NCBI RefSeq assembly: GCF_963665675.1
Contig: NZ_OY762426.1
Span: forward strand, 3,100,001 to 3,164,000
Length of the DNA: 64,000 nucleotides
Source of the DNA: an uncultured Methanolobus sp.
GTDB taxonomy: Archaea > Halobacteriota > Methanosarcinia > Methanosarcinales > Methanosarcinaceae
Reading direction: 5' to 3'
Below the pieces are notes generated by a model that worked only from the letters and a program-made list of their open reading frames with translations, made no database searches and had not been told where the DNA came from. How positions within the stretch are numbered: position 1 is the first letter of the stretch; every line of letters begins with the position of its first letter. Shown here piece after piece: positions 28,430 through 35,846 of this stretch. Made by a program: the position numbers and the translations under genes.

Positions 28430-29068
28430 ATATTACATATTTGTAAATGGTAAATCATGATAGATATAACCATTATCGGTAGCCACTTGTGAGAAATCCC
28501 ACTCATCGTTTTTTTATATGATTCCTGTAGCTTTAAATATTATAAAGACATAGGTTTGGATGTAGCCAACCTTCACACAGTTGGTTATCTTGTGTGTGCT
28601 ATTTTTACTCACCGCGCATTGCATGGTGAGATGGGTTGCACTACACACGCGCACAAATGGGGCGTAGACTTCACACATCTGCGCCCGTTTACTCTCATTC
28701 TGAACAACTCTATTACCACTGACATCAGGTTTTTTATGTAGGTCTTTGTATCAATCGCACACATGCTATTTGTCTGCACTTCTATACTTCTACTTTTCTA
28801 TACTTCTACTTTTCTATACTTCCACAATTCGAAGTTTCGAAAAGTTTAAATATCTGCATTCCCATGTATATATTGTGTGCGTGTGACAGGTGATTAACCA
28901 GCTTTCATGTCGAATGGAATGCTTAAGCTATTAACCAACCCGTAAAATGTTCATAAACTCCCTGACAGCCTGTCACACGTACTAAACTACCAAAAAACCT
29001 GTTTTAAATTTATCATTTTGTTTAAATTATACCTAAATTTTATATTTAAGAACTGACTTTTAGTATTG
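28430..29068. other. Non-coding, origin-like structured region
   Basis: 639 bp between divergent genes with no credible ORF. It holds AT-rich boxes (TTTAAATATTATAAAG near 28531), nested hairpins (CCAAC/GTTGG at 28566-28584; CTCACC/GGTGAG at 28608-28630, enclosed by GTGTGTG and CACTACACAC), a 16-bp tandem repeat at 28781-28823, the paired words TTCGAAGTTTCGAA near 28829, and a GTGTGCGTGTGA string near 28875. This mix is what one expects of a plasmid or viral replication origin with a control RNA, but no function is proven. Confidence 0.4.
28781..28823 (+). repeat. 16-bp tandem repeat, 2.7 copies (iteron-like)
   Basis: TCTATACTTCTACTTT occurs twice in tandem (28781-28796 and 28797-28812), then TCTATACTTCC. 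AT-rich; followed directly by two TTCGAA words. Confidence 0.85.
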
Positions 29069-29659
29069 ATGACTCTTACGACAGAGATCGAGTTATACAA
29101 TCTTGCAGATCTGGCCATCAGGATAATTGACTGCCCGGACAAACTGTACACACCGGAGGAAGCCGCTGCTGAAATGATGCGGTTTACTACAAAAGAGATA
29201 TCCCCGGCAATGTACATGGAGTTTCGGAATCAATACCTGAGTGGAAAGATCAGGGTCGATGAGCTGTCAAAGCCGGTATTGCCCAAACAGACCGTTATGG
29301 AAGGGGTCCCACGGTCCCTGGAGGAGCTTGCAGCATTTGCTCAGCTTGACACACTGGGTATTCGTATGGGTGTGATGCAGATGGCATTCAAAATGTATGA
29401 GGATACATATGAGGACGACAACAAAAGGGATGCCTTAAAAGCCCTCAAACTGATCCTTGACACCACAGACTCTGTTGACAGGAAAGTAAAGGCAGTCAAT
29501 GCAAGTGATCCGGCTGCAGGTGTCCTGATGAGCGAAGCATTCCAGAATTTCAAAGAATACCTGGCCGAGATCAACAGGGAGCACCCTGAGTACGGTCTCA
29601 TGGACAAACTCAAGACAAAAATGCAAGAAAAAAGAGTACAAGAAAAAAGTACAAGATAA
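29069..29659 (+). CDS. Hypothetical helical protein upstream of terminase
   Basis: 196 aa, predicted almost all alpha-helical, with a lysine-rich C-terminus (KLKTKMQEKRVQEKST). It opens with TTEIELYNLADLAIRIIDCP and contains YTPEEAAAEMMRF. Family not recognised. Position two to four genes before the terminase large subunit, size and helical character would fit a small terminase subunit, but no HTH is obvious, so this is only a suggestion. The ATG at 29069 is used; a TTG lies just before it. No clear Shine-Dalgarno, AT-rich promoter-like sequence upstream (TTTAAATTATACCTAAATTTTATA region at 29020-29045). Confidence 0.65.
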   Translation: MTLTTEIELYNLADLAIRIIDCPDKLYTPEEAAAEMMRFTTKEISPAMYMEFRNQYLSGKIRVDELSKPVLPKQTVMEGVPRSLEELAAFAQLDTLGIRMGVMQMAFKMYEDTYEDDNKRDALKALKLILDTTDSVDRKVKAVNASDPAAGVLMSEAFQNFKEYLAEINREHPEYGLMDKLKTKMQEKRVQEKSTR

Positions 29660-29702
29660 CAAGGAGCAAGAGTCATGATGCGTGTGTGTACAGGTGTGGC
29701 AG

Positions 29703-29897
29703 ATGAAATTTCCAACAGGATCAAAAGTAACTCACAAACACTACGGAACAGGCACAGTTCAGGGATATTTCTCTGACAAACAGACATATCTGATAGACTT
29801 TGGCTTCAACAAGCCGCGTTATTGCTATCAGTGTGATCTGGGTTCTCATGTAGTCGTGGAAACCAATCCCCAGAACACCCTGGATATGTTCGCATAA
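29703..29897 (+). CDS. Small Tudor/CarD-like protein 1
   Basis: 64 aa. The motif FPTGSKVTHKHYGTG..V..Y followed by a short strand (YLIDFG) resembles the SH3/Tudor-type fold at the start of CarD and at the C-terminus of UvrD-type helicases (GxxVxHxxYGxGxV). It shares that motif with the next gene. ATG 29703 gives the compact domain; an in-frame GTG at 29682 within a GCGTGTGTG string is an alternative start. Confidence 0.55.
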   Translation: MKFPTGSKVTHKHYGTGTVQGYFSDKQTYLIDFGFNKPRYCYQCDLGSHVVVETNPQNTLDMFA

Positions 29898-29923
29898 CTA
29901 AAAAATCCATCAAAAGTGCGTGT

Positions 29924-30091
29924 GTGATACAATTGAAAGAAGGCGACATAGTAAAACATACCCGATACGGGACCGGTAAAGTAATCAGATCTAACCCTGG
30001 CAGGCAAAAGTCTGATGTAATCTTCGCAGACGGGACTGCAGTAGACTGTAGTTGGGATACCCTGGAAATAATCAGTGGTGATGAGCAGTGA
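29924..30091 (+). CDS. Small Tudor/CarD-like protein 2
   Basis: 55 aa: starts at GTG 29924 and reads IQLKEGDIVKHTRYGTGKV then a DVIFADGTAVDCSWDTL strand region. It is a divergent paralogue of the gene just upstream (shared GxxVxHxxYGTGxV). The start codon lies at a fixed place inside GTGCGTGTGTGAT (29916-29928), identical to the string at the start of the 32479 gene. A 29933 TTG is the alternative. Confidence 0.5.
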   Translation: MIQLKEGDIVKHTRYGTGKVIRSNPGRQKSDVIFADGTAVDCSWDTLEIISGDEQ

Positions 30092-30197
30092 ATCCAGCAG
30101 ATTTGGTGCACATTGGGTGTCTATGCCTGTGTTTGGGTCCCATCTCCTTATATTCAGGGTATATGGCCCTTAAAAAATGGCGCAGGGGCAGGCCATA

Positions 30198-30407
30198 ATG
30201 GGGAATCGGGGTAAAAAAGGCGGCAGAAACAGCAAAAATTCCGGAAAATCAGGCAGAAACTGGCCAAAAAACCTGAAAAAACAGGCGAAAACAGACAAAA
30301 AACCTGAAAAAACATATTCATGTAAGCCCGAAAAGCCAAATTCCGGCAGGAAAAGACGCTTTTTCATCAAATATCTGCAAAAACACTATCCTGATTGGGA
30401 CAAATGA
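30198..30407 (+). CDS. Small very basic protein coupled to terminase
   Basis: 69 aa, extremely rich in Lys, Arg and Asn (GNRGKKGGRNSKNSGKS; LKKQAKTDKKPEK; GRKRRFFIKYLQKHYPDWDK). Its TGA overlaps the ATG of the terminase gene as ATGA, a classic coupling. It probably binds nucleic acid; a small terminase or packaging accessory role is inference. The start could also be 30177. Confidence 0.5.
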   Translation: MGNRGKKGGRNSKNSGKSGRNWPKNLKKQAKTDKKPEKTYSCKPEKPNSGRKRRFFIKYLQKHYPDWDK

Positions 30408-32215
30408 GCTCAAATTACGACCCGTTGGCTGAAATAGAGGCTGCTCTAATCGAAGATGTGGAAAATACAGCCACTCATAAGACACTTTCTGAGTGGGTTT
30501 CGCAGTTTCGGACCTTAAAAGGCAAGCCCTGGCAGTGGGTAGCGCACGAAAAACCCCCAATGGGACGTGAAATAGTCAAGGATTTCCGCTTTTTGATAGA
30601 CATTTATGATGACAATGCAGACCAAATAGTCATAAAAAAGAGCCGTCAGATGGCTGTTTCAGAATTCGGGATCAACTGGATCATGGGTACAGTGACCACA
30701 GTACCATATACAACCGCTGTTCATATCTTCCCGAACCAAGATCAGGCCAAGAAATTCAGTATGGTGCGACTTACACCTGTATTTGACAGAAAAGATTCTC
30801 CTAAACTTGCCAGATACCTTGTAGATCCTGACCAGATATACAAGCAATCCAGTGCGCTTCACGCAGCTGCCAACGTATATCACAAGCAGTTTACCAACCA
30901 TAGCAACTATATCCTTTCCTTTGTAGGCGGTTCTAACACCAAATCCACCGATGCAAGGTCTGTATCTGCAGACATACTTTTCTTTGACGAGTCCAAGGAC
31001 CTTCCGGAAGAGAAAATAGCCGATGTAATGGAATGCATGTCGCAGTCTGCCATCCGTAAGATGCGTATGGTAGGTACTCCCGATCTGGAAGGAACCGTAT
31101 TTGACAACAAATACCTGGATTCTGATCGTCGGGAATGGGTAATCAGCTGCAAAGAATGCGGATCTCAGCAGATAATCACAATGGATAACATCTATCCGGT
31201 AGACGCTGCCCCTTCTCAGGAAATAAGGGACCGCGGTTCCCTCTACTACTATGCATGTATTGACTGCATGGAGGAGCTGGACAGGTCATGTGAGTACGGT
31301 AAATGGATATCACAGAACCCAGGAGCATCAGTACATGGCTATCACATATCTCAACTCATGGCATCGTGGATCACAGCTGACGAGATCATGCAGAAAAAGG
31401 CAGAAAACGCCAAATATCCCTACAAGTTCGCCAACGAAGTACTGGGTGAAACCTACACCGGTGGCGAAAAACCAATAACAGTATCAAAACTCATCAACTG
31501 TAAAGTAACACCAGGTGAAATACTAGGTACATTCAAGTACGTAACCATAGGTGTAGACTGGGGTAACCACTCTCATTATGTAGTCATGGGTGCAAACAAC
31601 TCCAAAGCCCGCTATCTGCTGGAATATGGAATATGGTCCGACATCCAGATCCGCGACCACGCCTTTAACCTGGTAGAACTTGCCACCGTCTATGCTCCTG
31701 ACCTGATGATCCTTGACTCAGGATATGGCAAGGCACAGAACCAGTACGTATTTCAGGCATGCCCCGGCAAAGCATACGGGTGTTTCTACAAAGAATCAGC
31801 ATTTCATCCGGAGTGGAAGATCATAGACACAACCACCGACGAATTCGGCGAGGCTGAAATACCACTCAAAAAAGAAGACTGGCAGTATCATGTTACATGT
31901 AACCACACTGCCCTGTGCGACAGCCTTGAGCATGAAATCAACAATGCCATTCTCAAAATACCCATAGAAGAAAACGACAACCTGACACCCGGCCTGTCTC
32001 CTGTAAGGGAGTACATGGACAATCTCACCCTTGCCAGAGTAGTGACATCTGAGAGAGGCGGAGTAAACAAACGCAGGTGGATAATCACTAAAGCCCACAA
32101 TTATGCAGCGACGGCCTATGCCAACATGGCAATGGATCACCTGATATCAAACTATGGAGAAACAACAAATGACGCCGAAGGATCGCCAGGATTCTTTGCA
32201 CCAAGAGCCTACTGA
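30404..32215 (+). CDS. terL: Terminase large subunit (GpA-like)
   Basis: 603 aa. The packaging ATPase part carries KKSRQMAVSEFGINWI at the P-loop position, DARSVSADILFFDES as Walker B, and a coupling stretch KMRMVGTPDLEGTVFD. A zinc-finger insert (CKECG...CIDC) follows, as in GpA-type terminases. The C-terminal RNase H-like nuclease shows VTIGVDWGNHSHY and LMILDSGYGKA with catalytic Asp residues. The protein would cut and translocate DNA into a prohead. Odd: the P-loop has AVS where GKS is usual, and the late acidic nuclease residue reads AHNYAATAY, so activity is uncertain. No portal or capsid gene follows. Confidence 0.9.
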   Translation: MSSNYDPLAEIEAALIEDVENTATHKTLSEWVSQFRTLKGKPWQWVAHEKPPMGREIVKDFRFLIDIYDDNADQIVIKKSRQMAVSEFGINWIMGTVTTVPYTTAVHIFPNQDQAKKFSMVRLTPVFDRKDSPKLARYLVDPDQIYKQSSALHAAANVYHKQFTNHSNYILSFVGGSNTKSTDARSVSADILFFDESKDLPEEKIADVMECMSQSAIRKMRMVGTPDLEGTVFDNKYLDSDRREWVISCKECGSQQIITMDNIYPVDAAPSQEIRDRGSLYYYACIDCMEELDRSCEYGKWISQNPGASVHGYHISQLMASWITADEIMQKKAENAKYPYKFANEVLGETYTGGEKPITVSKLINCKVTPGEILGTFKYVTIGVDWGNHSHYVVMGANNSKARYLLEYGIWSDIQIRDHAFNLVELATVYAPDLMILDSGYGKAQNQYVFQACPGKAYGCFYKESAFHPEWKIIDTTTDEFGEAEIPLKKEDWQYHVTCNHTALCDSLEHEINNAILKIPIEENDNLTPGLSPVREYMDNLTLARVVTSERGGVNKRRWIITKAHNYAATAYANMAMDHLISNYGETTNDAEGSPGFFAPRAY

Positions 32216-32268
32216 CATTGATGCAAGGATACAGGCAGCAGTAAAAAAGACAGCAGTAATTGACCTGG

Positions 32269-32430
32269 ATGGCACAATACTGCGTTCGTCGTCCTGTAAT
32301 AACAGATAGCCAATTCCCCTTTGATCTAAGAGATGGCGAACTCTACGTGAACGATATCGTCGGGGATGTAGTATGTATGGAATGCGACAAAGTAGTTAAC
32401 GAATACTCTCATCCAAAGAAAATTACTTAA
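32269..32430 (+). CDS. Small protein with CxxC-like motif
   Basis: 53 aa: MAQYCVRRPVITDSQF then FDLRDGELYVNDIVG and VCMECDKVVNEY. The DGELYVNDI and CMEC parts look like a short zinc-ribbon or treble-clef remnant with one CxxC. No clear Shine-Dalgarno. Located in the 260-bp space after the terminase gene. Confidence 0.4.
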   Translation: MAQYCVRRPVITDSQFPFDLRDGELYVNDIVGDVVCMECDKVVNEYSHPKKIT

Positions 32431-32478
32431 ACTCATAACTCACTAATTGAACTTATCTGTTCAGGCAGATGTGCGTGT

Positions 32479-32982
32479 GTGATGCAAATGTGTAATCGAA
32501 AAGATAATTCTGAAAATCATAGTTTAGATAAATCTACATTTCTTAAAGTAGACAACTCTACACATCCTAATGTAGATAATTCTATAAATATTGATGAAGA
32601 TTTCCCGCCAATTAGAAATAAAGATATATTTATTTTTCCAGATAAAGATATATCTACATCCAGAAATGAAGAAATCCGGAAAGACAAAATCACCGGTCTT
32701 GTGGTAGTGTATAACCAGGATACCAATAAAATCCGTCAGATCCCACTCATTGTATCGTACCATGGGAATCCCAAACAGTGCCCGTATATACTGACAAGTG
32801 ACAAAATATGGGGTATCATTCCGGTAACAGGGGCGTACCACGTCCACACTAGCGACAACGACGGCAAGCGCGTGGATATAGGCTATGAGTTTGAAGGCGC
32901 AACATATCCAAACTGGGAAGATCACAGGATAGATGTACTGAACAACACTGTAGTGGGGCCTCAGTATGTACCAATGGATTGA
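32479..32982 (+). CDS. Hypothetical island protein
   Basis: 167 aa (GTG 32479; ATG 32482 or 32488 also possible). The first 60 residues are polar and repetitive (KVDNSTHPNVDNS, DKDISTSRNEEI), the rest is beta-rich (ITGLVVVYNQDTNKIRQIP; YILTSDKIWGIIPV). Family unknown. The start lies in GTGCGTGTGTGAT (32471-32483). Overlaps the dUTPase start by 17 bases. Confidence 0.55.
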   Translation: MMQMCNRKDNSENHSLDKSTFLKVDNSTHPNVDNSINIDEDFPPIRNKDIFIFPDKDISTSRNEEIRKDKITGLVVVYNQDTNKIRQIPLIVSYHGNPKQCPYILTSDKIWGIIPVTGAYHVHTSDNDGKRVDIGYEFEGATYPNWEDHRIDVLNNTVVGPQYVPMD

Positions 32983-33460
32983 AAAACTGAGTACCAGGAT
33001 TGAGAACGAACTGCGCTGGTGGCTGAATATGCCACTTGTGACATTCACTCAGATGGACTATGATGCCCGGCTTCCGGAGAGATCTTACAAGGAAGATGCA
33101 TGTGATGATGTCCGGATAAACAAGAACGTGAAGATATATCCCGGTCAGGTAGTACAGGCAGCAACAGGTATAATATCCGAAATAACACCGGGTTTTTTCA
33201 TAGAATTCAGACCCCGGTCCGGTCTGGCATCAGATGGTATGGTCATAGCAAACTCCCCTGCAACAATCGATTCTAATTATCGGGGCGAGTGGAAGCTTTT
33301 GCTTGGAAACATCGGTGAAAAACTAATTGTCCTTGAAACCGGAGATCGTGCAGTTCAGATGAGAGTAGTGAGACTCTCTCGTCCACGGTACAAAATTGAC
33401 AAAATAAGATCATGGACCACAAGAGGAAGTGATGGCATTGGGAGCACGGGACTGGCATAA
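32966..33460 (+). CDS. dut: Trimeric dUTPase (dUTP diphosphatase)
   Basis: 164 aa. It hydrolyses dUTP to dUMP, keeping uracil out of DNA and feeding dTMP synthesis; common in viruses. All five motifs appear in order: 1 DACDDV (usual DAGYDL), 2 PRSGLA, 3 IDSNYRGEWKLLLGN, 4 GDRAVQM, 5 RGSDGIGSTG. The core domain starts near residue 28 (TFTQMDYDARLPER); the first 25 residues (WIEKLSTRIENEL) may be an extension, with an internal ATG at 33029 as alternative start. Close overlap with the genes on both sides shows one transcript. Confidence 0.88.
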   Translation: MYQWIEKLSTRIENELRWWLNMPLVTFTQMDYDARLPERSYKEDACDDVRINKNVKIYPGQVVQAATGIISEITPGFFIEFRPRSGLASDGMVIANSPATIDSNYRGEWKLLLGNIGEKLIVLETGDRAVQMRVVRLSRPRYKIDKIRSWTTRGSDGIGSTGLA

Positions 33461-33632
33461 CAGGTATTACTCCTGCCTGTGTTTTTTCTTTTTATCGGCA
33501 TTCTTTATGGTAATCGCCCTGGGATGCATAGGTGCAACAAAAACACTGAGTCATAACCCAGGTGCATTGGGGCTTGTATCCATATCAGGACTGATGTCAC
33601 TTGCGGTTGTAGGGATAGTCATGCGTGCGTGA
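33432..33632 (+). CDS. Small membrane protein, two TM helices
   Basis: 66 aa. After a short polar start (MALGARDWHNRYY) there are two hydrophobic helices (CLCFFFLSAFFMVIALGCI and GLVSISGLMSLAVVGIVM). Overlaps the end of the dUTPase and the start of the next gene. Size and topology would suit a holin-like or accessory protein, but nothing specific supports that. Confidence 0.5.
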   Translation: MALGARDWHNRYYSCLCFFFLSAFFMVIALGCIGATKTLSHNPGALGLVSISGLMSLAVVGIVMRA

Positions 33633-33995
33633 TATTTTGATTGACTATAGCAAATACGGTATTGTCTTCAAGGAAGAGGATGTGGGTAAAGGCATAACCA
33701 TGGAATCAGCCTATAATGAAGAAGGCAATTATATTGGTGACCGTGACACAGCAAGGAATCTCGTAAAAATGGGAATCAAACCATATGCCATCAAAAAAGG
33801 CGGTGTATGCTGCATTGGTTTCAACGAAGAAGAACAGAAGTGGTACGGATGGTCCCATCGTGCAATCTACGGTTTCGGAATAGGCTCTGTATCAAGAAAG
33901 GTGACGCCGGGTACGAAGTACTCGGAAATTTCAAAGCCAGGGACCTGGACGATGCAAAACTGATGGCAAAAGCATTTGCAAAAGCCGTGAGCTGA
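33625..33995 (+). pseudogene. Island protein with frameshift near its C-terminus
   Basis: GTG 33625 opens a frame with DILIDYSKYGIVFKEEDVG, DTARNLVKMGI and WYGWSHRAIYGFGIGS. At about 33895 coding potential shifts to another frame, which continues IKKGDAGYEVLG and ARDLDDAKLMAKAFAKAVS to a stop at 33993-33995. The original frame instead runs to 33963 with unlikely sequence. A one-base indel or a sequencing error explains this best. The intact form would be about 123 aa; family unknown to me, though the WSHRAIYGFG core looks like a conserved archaeal virus/plasmid protein. Confidence 0.55.
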
Positions 33996-34277
33996 TTTAG
34001 AACCAACAGTAAAAATAAAGTAAGCAATTAGTTTAATGATATAATTTTATAATACCACTCATACATATATCATAAAATCAATGAGTATCTGACTAAGATG
34101 TCAGATTGGATGTGTGTGTAATATATACTGGGGTGGACGTTAAACACATCCAACAACTGTCTGACATTCTCACATTATTGTTTTTATGTACTATTTTGTT
34201 ACACAGATTTGTTTTTTATATAAAGGTATCCTACTTGCATAGGTCCACCCCACCCCATATGTGCGTGGGCAACGTGC

Positions 34278-34312
34278 AAAAAACGAGAGAAGGATTTCTT
34301 TCTCTCGTGCAC
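34278..34312 (+). terminator. Strong hairpin, terminator-like or RNA element
   Basis: CGAGAGAAGG (34284-34293) pairs with CTTTCTCTCG (34298-34307) over ATTT, and flanking GTGC and GCAC (34275-34278, 34309-34312) extend it around an A-rich bulge. A weak T-rich run (CTATTTTTC) follows. Non-coding surroundings from 33996 to 34408 hold no firm gene; a possible short coding remnant at 34330-34411 reads NNGPEGIRVYLTEHD then GPSYQYFDNRK. Confidence 0.45.
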
Positions 34313-34408
34313 AACTATTTTTCAAATAAATAACAACGGACCCGAAGGGATCAGGGTGTACCTGACAGAACACGATGGGCCAAGCTACCAGTATTTCGAC
34401 AATAGAAA

Positions 34409-34522
34409 ATGAGAGGAAACACCATCGGTATCCACACGCAACTAATAAATAGTTTGCAAATAAATATTGGGTGTCAACACAAAGGAGGTGAATACCGTAG
34501 TGTTACATATCAGCAAAGGTGA
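34409..34522 (+). CDS. Possible 37-aa peptide
   Basis: ATG 34409 overlaps the stop of the short remnant before it (AATGAG) and encodes MRGNTIGIHTQLINS to a stop at 34520-34522. Its only support is the overlapping-start arrangement typical of this island; no Shine-Dalgarno or homologue is seen. Confidence 0.2.
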   Translation: MRGNTIGIHTQLINSLQINIGCQHKGGEYRSVTYQQR

Positions 34523-34649
34523 TTTCATATTCCACCTCGAAATCACCCTTGCAGAAATTGTAGCTGCCATTTTGGCAGCTCTTTTTCTAATATGTAATAT
34601 GAGGTTTTACTTTAAAATCTTTGTGTTGACATTCTTATTATACGGGTGA
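34500..34649 (+). CDS. Small single-pass membrane protein
   Basis: 49 aa. A very strong Shine-Dalgarno, AAAGGAGGTGA at 34481-34491, fixes the GTG start at 34500, although an in-frame TTG lies upstream at 34467. One or two helices: TLAEIVAAILAALFLICNM and FKIFVLTFLLYG. Probably a small viral or plasmid membrane protein. Six bases separate it from the next gene. Confidence 0.6.
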   Translation: MLHISKGDFIFHLEITLAEIVAAILAALFLICNMRFYFKIFVLTFLLYG

Positions 34650-34655
34650 TTTACT

Positions 34656-35141
34656 ATGACTGAACTTGAAATGAACGACAAAGCACGAGTCCTGTTCGGT
34701 TTCATAAAAGCTAAATGGGGAATAAGGGCATTCGCAAGTATCAACTGCGGGGACCACGTATTAATCAAAACCACGGATGGCCAGGATATCACAATATCCA
34801 TGAAACTGTTAATGACTTCGGACATGGGAGAGCCAATTGAACTGGAACAACCGGAAGACGATGAGGAAGAATCGCCATTCTGGGAAATAGATTTCATCAA
34901 AGGAGTTCGTGATCTGACCGGATATCAGCAGACAAACTTCCGGCACATATATTCAAGCTGGCGCAACAGCCTGGGTGTACTGCATTCTCTCCTAATACCA
35001 GTAAATGTCGAAGCTTTATCTGATCACAAATTCAAGCTATACTTAGTCCAGCTGGAAGGCGATGAATTCTCCAAGGAAATAGAAGCCGAAGTAATTTTGG
35101 ATGAGTTCTCAAAAACATGGGATTTCGCATTCACTTCTTAA
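34656..35141 (+). CDS. Hypothetical acidic protein
   Basis: 161 aa, family unknown. Contains a beta-rich N-terminal half (FGFIKAKWGIRAFASINCG; LIKTTDGQDITISMKLL), an acidic hinge (EQPEDDEEESPFWE) and an ISSW-like helical part (GYQQTNFRHIYSSWRNSLG). Start ATG 34656 follows GGGTGATTTACT. It is the last gene of the rightward run before a 318-bp spacer. Confidence 0.6.
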   Translation: MTELEMNDKARVLFGFIKAKWGIRAFASINCGDHVLIKTTDGQDITISMKLLMTSDMGEPIELEQPEDDEEESPFWEIDFIKGVRDLTGYQQTNFRHIYSSWRNSLGVLHSLLIPVNVEALSDHKFKLYLVQLEGDEFSKEIEAEVILDEFSKTWDFAFTS

Positions 35142-35459
35142 ATCTTATTTCAGCTATGTGTTTCTCATACTTTTCTATGCCTCACATCTTAGGGTTGCAG
35201 AAGAGAACCACCATTTTCCTATATACTATGGAACACCCCTGTTAAGAAAAACATACTCACAATTCCCCTGATACTGTTTTAGTCAGGTCTGTGTTCAGTT
35301 GGGTTCACTCAACCCGCTTACTGTCACACAGTCTTTTAAATGTTACTCCCAAAATCATAAAGAATTCGGCAAATGTCGAGTTACAGAATCCATTTTATTA
35401 TAGTGTTTACAAAGTGGTCAGTAAAGACTATTAAGAAGTTATCATAATTTTGAATAGAT
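35142..35459. other. Intergenic spacer, 318 bp
   Basis: No gene seen. A promoter-like CCTATATACTATGG at 35219-35232 and the string GAAGAGAACCACCATTTTC at 35202-35220 (similar to strings at 23729 and 27299) are the only notable items. Confidence 0.4.
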
Positions 35460-35738
35460 ATGGAAAGTAATATACAAAGCACAGGGAGTCCGGAAGAAAC
35501 ATATCACGGGGTAAAAATATTTGACCGGATCCAACACGACCTGCAGGTAGCCGGTGGTACTATCAAAAAAATTGCATGGGTTGTATTGGCTGTATCCCTG
35601 GGGTTGGGAGCATTCGTGCTTGCCATTCGGCCTGAATTATCAAGGCTGGTATTTATAATAGCAAGCACATGCTTCCTCCTGACATCATGGTTAATGGCCA
35701 GGCTCATTTACAACCGGACGACACGTAGCCAGGTTTAA
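35460..35738 (+). CDS. Small two-TM membrane protein upstream of parA
   Basis: 92 aa: a polar, amphipathic N-terminus (ETYHGVKIFDRIQHDLQVAGG) followed by two hydrophobic helices (IAWVVLAVSLGLGAFVLAI and LVFIIASTCFLLTSWLMA) and a basic tail. Family unknown. It has its own upstream AT-rich region and ends 46 bases before the operator repeats of parA. Confidence 0.6.
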   Translation: MESNIQSTGSPEETYHGVKIFDRIQHDLQVAGGTIKKIAWVVLAVSLGLGAFVLAIRPELSRLVFIIASTCFLLTSWLMARLIYNRTTRSQV

Positions 35739-35783
35739 ATATATTAAACTCCAAATTACTTCATGTCGAATTATCCATATATA

Positions 35784-35825
35784 GAACTATCTATAGATCG
35801 AACTATCTATCGATAGAACTATCTA
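35784..35825 (+). promoter_or_regulatory. Partition operator / centromere: three repeats on a 16-bp period
   Basis: GAACTATCTA occurs at 35784, 35800 and 35816, exactly 16 bp apart, with symmetric filler (CTATAGATC, TATCGATAG). The block lies 22 bases before the parA ATG. In plasmids with small ribbon-helix-helix ParB-type proteins, such arrays serve as both operator and centromere. Confidence 0.7.
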
Positions 35826-35846
35826 CAGGTCTACAGGGTGACATGA

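Noticed and set aside
28556..28741. Open frame inside the origin-like region
   Set aside because: Sequence is dominated by hairpins, with no ribosome site or coding signature.
34106..34333. Possible membrane peptide after the frameshifted gene
   Set aside because: It runs through a strong hairpin, has no ribosome site, and its hydrophobic stretch comes from AT-rich DNA.
23719..35222. Similar strings with ACCACC near 23729, 27299 and 35202 as possible attachment or recombination sites
   Set aside because: They share only about 11-17 bases with gaps and do not border a consistent segment; no integrase is present.
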